A DNA stretch of 64,000 nucleotides from Paraburkholderia panacisoli (GTDB taxonomy: Bacteria > Pseudomonadota > Gammaproteobacteria > Burkholderiales > Burkholderiaceae), in contig NZ_VTUZ01000047.1 of NCBI RefSeq assembly GCF_008369935.1, positions 1 through 64,000 of the forward strand. The letters run 5' to 3'. Below are positions 1 to 8,683 of the stretch, piece by piece. Under the pieces are notes generated by a model. It saw only the letters and a list, made by a program, of their open reading frames with translations. It was not told the DNA's origin and made no database searches. Every line of letters begins with the position of its first letter. The first letter of the stretch is position 1. The translations under genes were made by a program, and so were the position numbers.

Positions 1-1
1 C

Positions 2-235
2 GTCTCGATACATTACACCCCCACGTATTCGTCATGGTTGAACCAGGTCGAGAACTGGTTTGCCCGCATCCAGCGCGACGTCATCACGCGCGGGGTATTC
101 ACCAGCACCAGAGACCTCGACAAAAAGCTCATGCGCTATATCCGTCAATACAACAAGCAGGCTGCCCCGTTGAAATGGAAGTATTCCGATCCAGCTCGAC
201 GCATCCGGTGCAATTCATCCGGTTCAATGGACTAG
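2..235 (+). pseudogene. IS630-type transposase, C-terminal fragment
   Basis: The reading frame is open from the left edge of the window and ends at a TAG at 233-235. It reads TPTYSSWLNQVENWF and then a stretch rich in basic and aromatic residues ending in the PLKWKY-type tail. That is characteristic of the DDE endonuclease C-terminus of IS630-family transposases. Only about 77 residues are visible, so the window cannot show whether the element is intact to the left. It abuts the sulfur gene cluster and may have separated that cluster from genes further left. Confidence 0.8.
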
Positions 236-384
236 TGCGCGATTTCTGGTCACATAGCAGATCGGTAGATAAGGTTTCGCGCATTCATTGGTTAGCGAAC
301 GTCGTATGTCTTCCTAGAATTGCCTGTCGCTGGTGGTGCGGATGGCGCTGCACCCACCGCCATGCATTTTCGAAAGGACAACGG

Positions 385-1644
385 ATGACGAAACTGATTC
401 TCTCGGAGCGTGCTGCCCGCATCGGCATCGCGCCCAACGCGGCGGCGAAGGCGCGCGCACAGGCGCTGGCGCAAAGCGGTCGCACTGTCGTCGATCTGAC
501 GTCTGGCGAACCGGACTTCGATACGCCCGCGTCGATCAAGCAGGCCGCGATCGCCGCGCTGGCGGCGGGCGACACGAAATACACGGCCCCTGCGGGCACG
601 CTGGATCTGCGCAACGCCATCAGCGAGAAACTGGCGCGAGAAAACGGGCTTGCCTATCCGCCGCAGCAGATCATCGCGAGCAACGGCGGCAAGCATGTGA
701 TCTACAACGCGTTTGCCGCAACGCTTCGCACAGGCGACGAAGTGATCGTTCCGGCGCCTTTCTGGCAGTCGTTCCCAGCCATGGTCTCGAGCAACGACGG
801 CACACCGGTGTTGCTGGCCGGTTTGCGCGAGGATGGCTACAAGCTGACGCCCGCGCGTCTCGAAGCGGCCATCACGCCGCGCACTCGCTGGCTCATTCTG
901 AACACGCCGTCGAATCCGTCCGGCGCGGTGTATGACGCCAATGAACTCGCCGAACTGGCGAGCGTATTGCGCAGGTACCCGCACGTATGGGTCCTGCTCG
1001 ACGAAATCTACGAACACATCCGTTTCGATGACGGCTCGCGCGAGCATCTGCTGACCCTTGCGCCCGATCTGGCGGATCGCACGCTGATCGTCAATGGCGG
1101 CTCGAAGCCGTTCGCGATGACAGGCTGGCGCATCGGTTACGGCGCCGGTCCCGCCGAGTTGATCGGCGCGATGACGATCGTCCAGTCGCAATCGACCTCC
1201 GCGCCTTCGTCGATCGGACAGGCCGCGCTCGCCGCCGCATTGCGCGGTGATCAGCGCTTTGTGCGGGAGTCGGTGGCGGCTTATCGCGAGCGGCGCGATC
1301 TGCTGCTCGACGCATTGCGCGACATCGACGGCCTGCACTACATCGCGCCGCAAGGGGCCTTTTTCGCCTTCGTCGATTGCAGCGCGCTGATCGGGTCGAC
1401 TACCGTGAGCGGCAGCCGGATTCTCAGCGATGTCGATTTTGTCGAGTATCTGCTGTACGAGCACGGCCTTGCAGTCGTCGACGGTACGTCGTTCGGAGTC
1501 CCGCATCACATTCGCCTGTCGATCGTCGCCGGTCGTGACGAAATCGTGGAAGGCGCGCGGCGTCTTGCGGCGGCAGTCGCCGCGCTCGTGCGCAACGGCG
1601 CCGCCGAGAACACGCTCGACACACCCGTCACGGAGGCGGCATGA
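385..1644 (+). CDS. PLP-dependent aminotransferase, class I/II (aspartate aminotransferase-like)
   Basis: This 419-residue protein has the class I fold-type I aminotransferase signatures. They are an N-terminal SGEPDFDTP motif, NTPSNPSGA, LLDEIYE with the pyridine-binding Asp near 206 and Tyr near 209, the PLP lysine near 241 in the SKPFAMTGWRIGY motif, and a C-terminal arginine near 377 in HIRLS. The frame is open further upstream, but ATG 385 is preceded by an AAGGA ribosome site and begins the conserved N-terminus. Its stop overlaps the start of the ABC ATPase gene. With a cysteine-dioxygenase-like gene two places downstream, a plausible but unproven role is transamination of a sulfur amino acid such as cysteine sulfinate. 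The substrate cannot be read from the sequence. Confidence 0.9.
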   Translation: MTKLILSERAARIGIAPNAAAKARAQALAQSGRTVVDLTSGEPDFDTPASIKQAAIAALAAGDTKYTAPAGTLDLRNAISEKLARENGLAYPPQQIIASNGGKHVIYNAFAATLRTGDEVIVPAPFWQSFPAMVSSNDGTPVLLAGLREDGYKLTPARLEAAITPRTRWLILNTPSNPSGAVYDANELAELASVLRRYPHVWVLLDEIYEHIRFDDGSREHLLTLAPDLADRTLIVNGGSKPFAMTGWRIGYGAGPAELIGAMTIVQSQSTSAPSSIGQAALAAALRGDQRFVRESVAAYRERRDLLLDALRDIDGLHYIAPQGAFFAFVDCSALIGSTTVSGSRILSDVDFVEYLLYEHGLAVVDGTSFGVPHHIRLSIVAGRDEIVEGARRLAAAVAALVRNGAAENTLDTPVTEAA

Positions 1645-2504
1645 ACCGTATCGCACTGAACGAGCATGCGGCGCTTGCAGCGGTGTCGCCAGCGCGCGGC
1701 GATGCGCCGGACGCCACCGGCGCACGTGAAAACGGCGTCCTGCTTTCGCTGCGCGACGTGCATCTGTCGTATGGCAGTACTCCGGTGCTCAAAGGCATCG
1801 ATCTGTCGGTCCGGCGTGGCCACGCAGTGTCGATCATCGGACCGTCGGGCTCGGGCAAGTCCACGATCCTGCGCTGCATCAACGGTCTGATCGCGCCGCA
1901 GCGCGGCGAAATCCATGTCGACGGGATTGACGTGCGCGCTCAGAAAACCGACGCGCAACGCATCGCGCTGCGCAAGCGGATCGGCTTCGTATTCCAGCAG
2001 TACAACCTGTTTCCGCATCTGAGCGTGCTCGAGAATCTGACCATCGCGCCGATGCGTGTGCTCGGGCGCAGCCGCGCCGAGGCCGAAAGCGACGCGCATG
2101 CGCTGCTCGCGAAAGTGCGTCTTGCCGATAAGGCCCGCGCATATCCGGGCGCGTTGTCCGGCGGCCAGCAGCAGCGCGTGGCGATTGCCCGCACGCTGGC
2201 GATGCGGCCCGACCTGATCCTGTTCGACGAAGTCACGTCCGCGCTCGATCCGGAAACGGTGGGCGAAGTGCTGAACGTGATCGGCGAACTGGCCGACGAA
2301 GGCCAGACGTGCGTGCTGGTCACGCACGAAATGCGCTTTGCCGAAGACATCAGCGACGAAGTGTTCTTCACCGAAGGCGGCGTGATCCTCGAACACGGCC
2401 GCGCCGGGCAACTTTTCGGCAACCCGTCCAACGACAGGACTCGACTCTTCCTGCAGCGTGCGCGCGGCGAAGACCGGGCAGGCCGTCTGCCGCGCGGCTC
2501 CTGA
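1641..2504 (+). CDS. Polar amino-acid ABC transporter, ATP-binding subunit
   Basis: This 287-residue ATPase belongs to the HisP/GlnQ-type polar amino-acid uptake group. It shows Walker A GPSGSGKST (about 67-75), a Q-loop FVFQQYNLFPHL, the ABC signature LSGGQQQR (about 172), Walker B LILFDEVTSALDPE (about 190-200) and the switch histidine in VTHEMRFA. It starts inside the stop of the aminotransferase gene (ATGA overlap) and its own stop overlaps the next start, so it is translationally coupled on both sides. A matching binding protein lies at 6056, but no membrane permease is encoded between 385 and 10357. The permease may be lost, displaced to the left by the transposon, or supplied from elsewhere. 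An N-terminal extension of about 30 residues precedes the usual start of the domain. Confidence 0.92.
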   Translation: MNRIALNEHAALAAVSPARGDAPDATGARENGVLLSLRDVHLSYGSTPVLKGIDLSVRRGHAVSIIGPSGSGKSTILRCINGLIAPQRGEIHVDGIDVRAQKTDAQRIALRKRIGFVFQQYNLFPHLSVLENLTIAPMRVLGRSRAEAESDAHALLAKVRLADKARAYPGALSGGQQQRVAIARTLAMRPDLILFDEVTSALDPETVGEVLNVIGELADEGQTCVLVTHEMRFAEDISDEVFFTEGGVILEHGRAGQLFGNPSNDRTRLFLQRARGEDRAGRLPRGS

Positions 2505-3181
2505 TGGCAGGCGTTTCATCCAACCATCCGTCTAATTTCCTCATTACCATGACGACTAGCACCAACGAAATCGCCGGCACCCTTGCCGCGCAACGAAAAC
2601 ACGCCGTCGACGCGCTGCTCGACGACGCGCGCCGGATCATCGCTGAACGGGGCGTGACGCGTCCTGCGCTAGATGCGCTCAGCGAGCGGCTGCTCGAACT
2701 CGCGACGCATCGCGAGCTGTTCGATGCCGCCGATTTTCCGCCGCCGCAGCCAGGCAGCGGCGACACTTCGACCCGCTATCGGCTCAATTCCGGCGAGGAC
2801 GGCTTCGCGTTGTATCTGAACTCATTGCTGCCGGGCAAGACGACGATTCCGCATAACCACGATACGTGGGCGGTGATTGCGGCGATCGACGGCGCGGAAC
2901 TCAACCGTATTTACCGGCGCACGGACGACGGCCGCGACCCGGATCGTGCGCAAGTCGAAGTGACGCATGAGGTGGTGGTGCGCCCCGGCGTGCCGATCGC
3001 GTTTCTGCCGGACGACATCCACAGCATTCATGTCGGCGGCGCCGAGCCGACGCTGCACTTTCACCTGTACGGCCGGCCGCTCGAAACATTGACGGGACGA
3101 CTCGGCTTCGAAACGGATACGGGGCTTGTCGTGCGATACAACGCAACACACATGCAACGCGCCACCCAGGCGGTCGGCTGA
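2504..3181 (+). CDS. Cysteine dioxygenase-like cupin protein
   Basis: This protein has 225 residues from ATG 2504, which overlaps the ATPase stop (TGATG). A second in-frame ATG at 2549 would give 210 residues. The cupin core contains PHNHDTWAV, where His 117 and His 119 (numbering from 2504) match the HxH pair of the cysteine dioxygenase iron site, and DDIHSIHV, where His 173 fits the third ligand. A HFHLYGRP stretch follows. Family members oxidise thiols such as cysteine to sulfinic acids with O2 and Fe(II). The neighbouring aminotransferase, Cys/Met lyase and rhodanese proteins support a role in sulfur amino-acid catabolism. The exact thiol is unknown. Confidence 0.82.
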   Translation: MAGVSSNHPSNFLITMTTSTNEIAGTLAAQRKHAVDALLDDARRIIAERGVTRPALDALSERLLELATHRELFDAADFPPPQPGSGDTSTRYRLNSGEDGFALYLNSLLPGKTTIPHNHDTWAVIAAIDGAELNRIYRRTDDGRDPDRAQVEVTHEVVVRPGVPIAFLPDDIHSIHVGGAEPTLHFHLYGRPLETLTGRLGFETDTGLVVRYNATHMQRATQAVG

Positions 3182-4371
3182 TGTCGGCGCGCGACGATAG
3201 ATTGCAGACGCGGATTCTGCACGCCGGCTCGCCGCCGTTCGAACACGGCGCCGCACCGGTCAATGTGCCGGTCGTACGCACCAGCACGGTTCGCTTCGAG
3301 CGCGATGCGGATCGCTCTGCGTTGCATCACCGGCGCGAGGCGGGCGAAGCCGTCAGCACCTACGGGCGGCATGGCATGGCGACGCATCGCGCGCTCGAGG
3401 CGGCGATCGGCGAACTCGAAGGCGCGAGCGATGTGCTGCTCGCGCCGTCCGGACTGGCGGCGATTTCGCTGCTGTTCATCGCACTGCTGTCGCCGGGCGA
3501 TCACGTGCTCGTGCAGGACAGCGTCTATGGTCCGGTGCGCGAACGCGTCGAGCCGCTGCTCACGCGGCTCGGCGTGTCGTTCAGCTATTTCAGCGCGAGC
3601 GATGGCGTGCCGGCGGCGCTGCTGCGACCCACCACGCGGCTCATCTATGCGGAGTCGCCGTCATCGTTCCTGTATGAAGTGATCGACTTGCCGGCGCTCG
3701 CGGCCTTCGCGCGCGAACACGGCGTGCTGCTCGTCACGGATAACACGTGGGGCGCGGGGCTGCTGTATCGGCCGCTCGCGCTCGGCGCGGACATTTCCGT
3801 GCAGGCGACGACCAAATATCTCGGCGGCCACTCGGATCTGATGCAAGGCGCGGTGTCGACGGCGAACCCGGAGCTTGCCCGTCGTCTGCGCGATACGCAC
3901 GACGCGCTCGGCTTGAGCATAGGCGCCGACGATGCCTATCTGGCGCTGCGCGGCATACGCACGCTCGCCGTGCGGCTTGCGCAGCACGGCCGCCATGCGC
4001 TCGAAGTCGCGCGCTTTCTGCAAACCGAGAGTCGTGTCGTCGCACGGGTGTTCTATCCGGCGCTACCCGACGATCCCGGTCACGCGTTGTGGCAGCGCGA
4101 TTTCACCGGCGCCAACGGACTCGTTTCGTTTGCGCTCCGTCACGCGCAAGCGGCTGACGCGAGCGCATTTATCGATGCACTGCGGCTGTTCGGTATTGGC
4201 GCTTCGTGGGGTGGTTATGAAAGCCTCGCGTTGATCGCGCCGGCCTCCCGTTTGCGTGAGCACGGCTATTGGCGCGGCGCTGAGCCCGTCGTGCGGCTGC
4301 ATGTCGGCCTGGAAGATCCCGCTGATCTGATCGACGATCTCAGCCAGGCATTTCGCCGCGTACTCAAATAA
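3181..4371 (+). CDS. Cys/Met-metabolism PLP enzyme, cystathionine beta-lyase-like
   Basis: This 396-residue protein starts inside the previous stop (ATGA). It has the trans-sulfuration enzyme signature: TYGRHGMATHRALE near the N-terminus, a VTDNTWGAG Asp-containing PLP site, and the PLP lysine near 212 in QATTKYLGGHSDLMQG. The C-terminal SWGGYESL motif is typical of bacterial cystathionine beta-lyases. Such enzymes cleave C-S bonds of cystathionine, cystine or S-substituted cysteines, releasing a thiol or persulfide, pyruvate and ammonia. In this operon a catabolic C-S lyase role feeding the rhodaneses is more likely than methionine synthesis. That is an inference from context. Confidence 0.88.
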   Translation: MSARDDRLQTRILHAGSPPFEHGAAPVNVPVVRTSTVRFERDADRSALHHRREAGEAVSTYGRHGMATHRALEAAIGELEGASDVLLAPSGLAAISLLFIALLSPGDHVLVQDSVYGPVRERVEPLLTRLGVSFSYFSASDGVPAALLRPTTRLIYAESPSSFLYEVIDLPALAAFAREHGVLLVTDNTWGAGLLYRPLALGADISVQATTKYLGGHSDLMQGAVSTANPELARRLRDTHDALGLSIGADDAYLALRGIRTLAVRLAQHGRHALEVARFLQTESRVVARVFYPALPDDPGHALWQRDFTGANGLVSFALRHAQAADASAFIDALRLFGIGASWGGYESLALIAPASRLREHGYWRGAEPVVRLHVGLEDPADLIDDLSQAFRRVLK

Positions 4372-4410
4372 ACGCATCCACTTCCCATTTTTCTTGCCGA
4401 CTGATTCCCG

Positions 4411-6039
4411 ATGGCCGATATTTTTCCGCTGATTTCCGCGCCGACCGTGCGCGAATGGTTGAATGACAGGAGCGAGATCGCGCTTCTCGACGTGCGCGAA
4501 GCCGGCGAGTTCGGCGAAGGCCATCCGTTCTTCGCGATTCCGTTGCCGTATAGCCGGCTCGAACTCGATATCGAACGGCTGGCGCCGCGCCGCGACGTGC
4601 GCATCGTCCTGATCGACGGCGGCGCCCAGGACGAAGCGACGGCACGCCGCGCCGCACGCCGGCTGGATGCGCTTGGCTATACGCGTGTGTCCATCCTCGA
4701 AGGTGGCGTGCACGGCTGGCAGGCTGCGGGCTACACGCTGTTCAAAGGCGTGAACGTGCCGTCGAAAACCTTCGGCGAACTGGTCGAGCATGCTTGCGAG
4801 ACGCCGCGCATATCGGCGGCTGAACTCGCGAAGCGGCAGAACGAGCGCGTGCCGCTCGTTCTGCTCGACGGCCGCACGGCCGAAGAGCACACGAAGATGA
4901 CCATTCCCGGTGCCGTGAGCTGCCCGAACGGAGAATTGCCGTATCGCGTCGGCGCGCTCGCGGCTGATCCGCATACGCCGATCGTGGTGCACTGCGCCGG
5001 GCGCACGCGCAGCATCATCGGCGCACAGCTGTTGCGCAATCTGGGCGTGCCGAATCCGGTGATCGCGCTGGAGAACGGCACGCAGGGCTGGGCGCTCGCC
5101 GGCCTGACGCTGGAGCACGGCAGCACGCGCCATTATCCGGATGCCGTCGACGAGCGCACTGTTGCGGAAGCCCGCCGCCGTGCGGCCGCACTGGCCGCGC
5201 GCTTCTCGATTGCGACGCTGGATCAGCGCATCGCGCAGTCGTGGCTCGATGCAGCGGATCGCACGACGTATCTTCTCGACGTGCGATCCGCCGAGGAGTT
5301 CGCGCGTGACGGCGTGCCCGCCGCCGTCCATGCACCGGGCGGCCAACTGCTGCAAGCGACGGATCAGACCATCGGCGTGCGCCCCGCGCGCGTGCTGCTG
5401 GCCGATCACGACGGAGTGCGGGCGCCGGTCATCGCCACGTGGCTCGTGCAGATGGGTATCGAAGCCGCACTCGTCGCCGCGGAGGACGCCGCGGCGTTAG
5501 AGCGCTCCGCAGCGCGTGCCGATCAACATGCCGCGTCGAAACTCGATCTCATCGACGCACGCGGACTGCGCGAACTGAATGACGTGGACGTCCTGCACCT
5601 GGTCGATTTGCGTTCGAGTGCGGCTTATCGGAAGGGGCATCCTGCGGGCGCGCGCTGGTCGATCCGGCCACGGCTGCTCGAAACGCTTGCCACCGCTCGC
5701 GCGTCCGATCCGTTCGTGCTGTTCGCCGACAGCCCCGAGTTGGCTGCGTTGGCGGCGCTCGATTTGCGCGAGGCGGGCTTCACGTCGGTGTGGATCGCCG
5801 CGAACGGCATCGCCACATGGAGCGAAGCGGGCCTTCCGCTTGAAGCGTCACCCCATGTGCCTGCGGACAGCGAGCGTATCGATCATCTGTTTTTCGTGCA
5901 CGACAGGCACGAAGGCAATCTCGATGCAGCACGCGCGTATCTCGCGTGGGAAACGGGGCTCATCGCCCAGTGCGCCCCGGATGAACTCGACCACTTTCGC
6001 ATCGAAGCGAAGACGCCCGACGCGGCCTTCTCTCACTGA
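4411..6039 (+). CDS. Multidomain rhodanese-like protein (four rhodanese domains)
   Basis: This 542-residue cytoplasmic protein is built of four successive rhodanese folds (about 10-110, 130-230, 265-365 and 375-475) plus a C-terminal tail of about 60 residues. Each domain begins with an LLDVR/LLDGR/LLDVR/LVDLR type strand. Only domain 2 carries an active-site cysteine, near residue 195 in HCAGRTRS. The equivalent loops of the other three domains (IDGGAQDEA, LADHDGVRA, FADSPELAA) have no cysteine. It is therefore predicted to be a single-site sulfurtransferase with three non-catalytic domains. It follows the C-S lyase by 39 bp and has a full-length paralogue at 8684. Confidence 0.88.
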   Translation: MADIFPLISAPTVREWLNDRSEIALLDVREAGEFGEGHPFFAIPLPYSRLELDIERLAPRRDVRIVLIDGGAQDEATARRAARRLDALGYTRVSILEGGVHGWQAAGYTLFKGVNVPSKTFGELVEHACETPRISAAELAKRQNERVPLVLLDGRTAEEHTKMTIPGAVSCPNGELPYRVGALAADPHTPIVVHCAGRTRSIIGAQLLRNLGVPNPVIALENGTQGWALAGLTLEHGSTRHYPDAVDERTVAEARRRAAALAARFSIATLDQRIAQSWLDAADRTTYLLDVRSAEEFARDGVPAAVHAPGGQLLQATDQTIGVRPARVLLADHDGVRAPVIATWLVQMGIEAALVAAEDAAALERSAARADQHAASKLDLIDARGLRELNDVDVLHLVDLRSSAAYRKGHPAGARWSIRPRLLETLATARASDPFVLFADSPELAALAALDLREAGFTSVWIAANGIATWSEAGLPLEASPHVPADSERIDHLFFVHDRHEGNLDAARAYLAWETGLIAQCAPDELDHFRIEAKTPDAAFSH

Positions 6040-6055
6040 CATCCATCATTCGTTC

Positions 6056-6907
6056 ATGAAACTCCGCTTTCCGAAACGCCTGCGGCGCCTCGGCGTGCTC
6101 CTGTCGATCGCGCTCGCCAGCGGATCGTGGCTCGATGCGGCGCACGCCGACGCAACGCTCGACCGCGTCAAGGCCCGCGACACGCTGGTGGTCGGCGTCG
6201 TGCTCGACGGCACGTATGGCTCGCTCGATCCCGTGACGCGCAAGCCGGTCGGCTACAACGTCGAACTGGGCGAGAGCCTCGCCAGTCATCTCGGCGTGAA
6301 GTTCGAAGCCGTCGAAGTGACGCCGCCCAACCGTGTGCAATTCCTGCAACAGGGCAAGGTGGACGTGTTGATCGCCAGCATGCAGTACACGAAGGAGCGC
6401 GACGAAATTCTCAGCTATGTGCCGACGCCGTTCGAAGAGATAGGCGGCAGCGCGATGGTTCACAAGGGCTCCGGCATCCACGACTGGAAGGATCTGCGTG
6501 ACAAGCCGGTGTGCGTATCGCAGGGCAGCAACTACACGAAGCCGTTGATCGAACAATACGGCGCGCAGGTCAAGGCGTTCAAGGGCATGCCCGAGGCGCT
6601 GCTCGCGTTGCGCGGCGGCACCTGCGTGGCGTCGGTGCACGTGACGCCGGGAATCCAGGCGCGGCTTGCAAGCAGCACCGGCGAGTGGAAAGACTACGAG
6701 TCGCCGATGACGACGCAACTGATTCCGTCGCCCTCGGTGATCTGGGTGCGCAAAGGCCAGACGGACACGGTCGCGGCGCTGGACCGGATCGTCAAGGACT
6801 GGCATCGCACCAGCTTTCTGATCGATGAAGGCAACAAGTGGCACATGCCGCCTTCGCAAAGACTGCTTGATCTGCACCGCCAATACGCCGCCAACAAGGA
6901 AAACTGA
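6056..6907 (+). CDS. Periplasmic amino-acid-binding protein of an ABC transporter
   Basis: This 283-residue solute-binding protein is of the extracellular family 3 type. A basic start (MKLRFPKRLRR), a hydrophobic stretch and a likely cleavage after about residue 31 (DAAHA/DA) form a signal peptide. The mature part begins with the usual ...RDTLVVGV and a GYNVELGESLA motif, and contains DVLIASMQYTKERDE. ATG 6056 is chosen because the signal peptide begins there, although the frame is open upstream inside the rhodanese gene. With the ATPase at 1641 it would make two parts of an uptake system. The substrate is probably a sulfur-containing amino acid, judged from the neighbours only. Confidence 0.88.
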   Translation: MKLRFPKRLRRLGVLLSIALASGSWLDAAHADATLDRVKARDTLVVGVVLDGTYGSLDPVTRKPVGYNVELGESLASHLGVKFEAVEVTPPNRVQFLQQGKVDVLIASMQYTKERDEILSYVPTPFEEIGGSAMVHKGSGIHDWKDLRDKPVCVSQGSNYTKPLIEQYGAQVKAFKGMPEALLALRGGTCVASVHVTPGIQARLASSTGEWKDYESPMTTQLIPSPSVIWVRKGQTDTVAALDRIVKDWHRTSFLIDEGNKWHMPPSQRLLDLHRQYAANKEN

Positions 6908-6910
6908 TTG

Positions 6911-8344
6911 ATGACACAGACTGCCCATTCCGACAACGAAGCGCGCCGCACACTTGAACTGCTGGGCCCCGCCCCCGAGAACTGGGTGCCGGAGCGGCCC
7001 GGCATCGATCACAACGTGTTCATTGTTGGCGGCGGCCAGACAGGTTGCGCGTTCGCGTTTGCACTGCGACGGGCCGGCATCGGCCGCGTCAGCGTGATCG
7101 ATGCCGCGGCCGACGCGTCGAAGGCCGGCGTGTGGCTCAACCGCGCGCGAATGAACAAGCTGCGCACGCCGAAATCGCTGGTCGGACCGGAAGGCGGCCT
7201 ACCGGGGCTAGGCTTCCAGGCGTGGTATGAAGCGCGATTTGGCGCAGCGTCGTATCGCGAGATCGATCGCATCCCGCGTGAACGGTGGGCCGACTATCTG
7301 GCGTGGTACCGCGAATTCCTCGCGATTCCGATTCGCTACGCGACGCGCCTCGTGAGGATCGAACCGGTCGACGGGCATTTCCGGCTGCATCTCGAAGTGA
7401 ACGGTAGCGCGCGTGTCGAGACGGCCCGGAAAGTGTTGTTGTGCAATGGCGTCGCGGGTAACGGCGGCGCGTTCGTGCCGCGTGAGTTGGCGCGATTGCC
7501 GGCGTCGCTGGTTGCTCATACGTCGCAGGCCATCGACTTCGCCGCGTTGCGCGGCAAATCGGTCGCGGTGCTCGGCGGCGCGGCGTCCGCATTCGACGCC
7601 GCGGCGACCGCGCTCGAAGCGGGCGCGGCCAATGTGCATCTGTTCGTGCGCCGTGCGACGTTGGCGGCTGTGCCGGTTTCCCGCGCGCGTGCTTATCCTG
7701 GCGCGTACGACAACTACTTCGATCTGCCCGACGCATTGCGGTGGGCACAAGCGCTGCGCTTCAAACGCTCGGGGTCGGCGGCGCCGCTGGATTCCATCGA
7801 GCGTGTCACGCGGTTTCCGAATTTCCATTTGCATCTCAACGCGCAATGGGGGGCCGCGCGTGAGGCCGCCGGGCACATTGCGGCCGAGGTGTCGGGCGAA
7901 ACATTCGAATTCGACTTCGCGATTGCAGGCACCGGCTATTTCATCGATCCGTCGGCGCGGCCGGAACTTGCCGATTTCGCCTCGCAGATCCGGCTGTGGC
8001 GCGATCAGTACACGCCCCCGGCGCACGACAGCGATGAGGGGCTCGGCGCGCATCCCTATCTTGGCTCGGCGCTGGAGTATCTGGAGAAGGTGGCGGGGCG
8101 GGCGCCTTATCTGAAGGACATTCACGTCTACAATCCGGCCGGTTTCGTCAGTGCCGGAGTTCCGGTCGGTGACGTGCCCAGCATGAAGCGCGACATTCCC
8201 GCGGTGGTCCGGCGCATCAGCCGCGATCTGTTTCTCGCCGATCTGGCTTCACATACAGAGCGCCTCGCGGCGTATGTTGCTGCTGACTTCAACGAGTCCG
8301 CCTATGCGTCGAGTGTCTGGCAGCGCGAGGCTTCCAGCGCCTGA
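6911..8344 (+). CDS. FAD/NAD(P)-binding monooxygenase-like protein
   Basis: This 477-residue protein starts at ATG 6911, with a TTG immediately before it in frame. It has an N-terminal FAD Rossmann motif (VFIVGGGQTGCAF, about 36-48) and a central second nucleotide-binding motif (VAVLGGAASAFDAA). A late AGTGYFIDP segment is like the C-terminal FAD contact of class B flavin monooxygenases and N-hydroxylases. It follows the binding protein gene by three bases, so it belongs to the same transcript. Oxygenation of a sulfur or nitrogen atom of the imported substrate is a reasonable guess. It could equally be a non-oxygenating oxidoreductase, since no family-defining fingerprint such as the FMO FxGxxxHxxxY motif was seen. 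Confidence 0.78.
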   Translation: MTQTAHSDNEARRTLELLGPAPENWVPERPGIDHNVFIVGGGQTGCAFAFALRRAGIGRVSVIDAAADASKAGVWLNRARMNKLRTPKSLVGPEGGLPGLGFQAWYEARFGAASYREIDRIPRERWADYLAWYREFLAIPIRYATRLVRIEPVDGHFRLHLEVNGSARVETARKVLLCNGVAGNGGAFVPRELARLPASLVAHTSQAIDFAALRGKSVAVLGGAASAFDAAATALEAGAANVHLFVRRATLAAVPVSRARAYPGAYDNYFDLPDALRWAQALRFKRSGSAAPLDSIERVTRFPNFHLHLNAQWGAAREAAGHIAAEVSGETFEFDFAIAGTGYFIDPSARPELADFASQIRLWRDQYTPPAHDSDEGLGAHPYLGSALEYLEKVAGRAPYLKDIHVYNPAGFVSAGVPVGDVPSMKRDIPAVVRRISRDLFLADLASHTERLAAYVAADFNESAYASSVWQREASSA

Positions 8345-8464
8345 GGCGACGCGTAAGAAGCTAACGCTCTCGGTCTTCGTTCAGCACGCAAGCCGAGGTC
8401 GCGGCCGGGGATGCTTTGCTTCCCGCCGCCGACGTGAAGATTGCGCATCAAGCCACGTTCGCCC

Positions 8465-8645
8465 CAGATCTACCTCACGACGATGATTGCCGGCGTCCTG
8501 CGCCGTATCGCGAAGGATGCGGTGCAACTCGTCCGGCGGCGCGAGCGCAACGACCTCCCGCGCGGTGACAGCGCGTCGCGCTGACGATCCGCTGCTTCAG
8601 GAAACCGTGGGCGAATTGCAGAGTGCGGCCTTCTTCTCACTGTGA
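8465..8645 (+). pseudogene. Remnant of a DszC/SfnB-type acyl-CoA-dehydrogenase-fold monooxygenase
   Basis: Two short adjacent frames give recognisable protein. From 8465 to about 8584 the frame reads IYLTTMIAGVLRRIAKDAV and ends LVRRRERN plus degenerate residues and a TGA. From about 8583 to 8645 the neighbouring frame reads DDPLLQETVGELQSAAF and stops. Together they resemble the C-terminal helical part of flavin-dependent desulfurisation or sulfur-acquisition enzymes of the acyl-CoA dehydrogenase fold. The frameshift and the missing N-terminal half show it is dead. It sits between the flavin monooxygenase-like gene and the second rhodanese gene, so an S-oxidising gene seems to have been lost here. 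Family assignment is from recall of motifs. Confidence 0.55.
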
Positions 8646-8683
8646 CTACCTGTTCCATTTCGTTACGTTCCATCGGACCACCA

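Noticed and set aside
292..1725. 477-codon open frame antisense to the aminotransferase gene
   Set aside because: Shadow of a conserved + strand gene, with no ribosome site and no domain.
4063..5409. 448-codon open frame antisense to the lyase and first rhodanese genes
   Set aside because: It crosses the boundary between two well-supported genes, has Arg/Ala-rich shadow composition and no motif.
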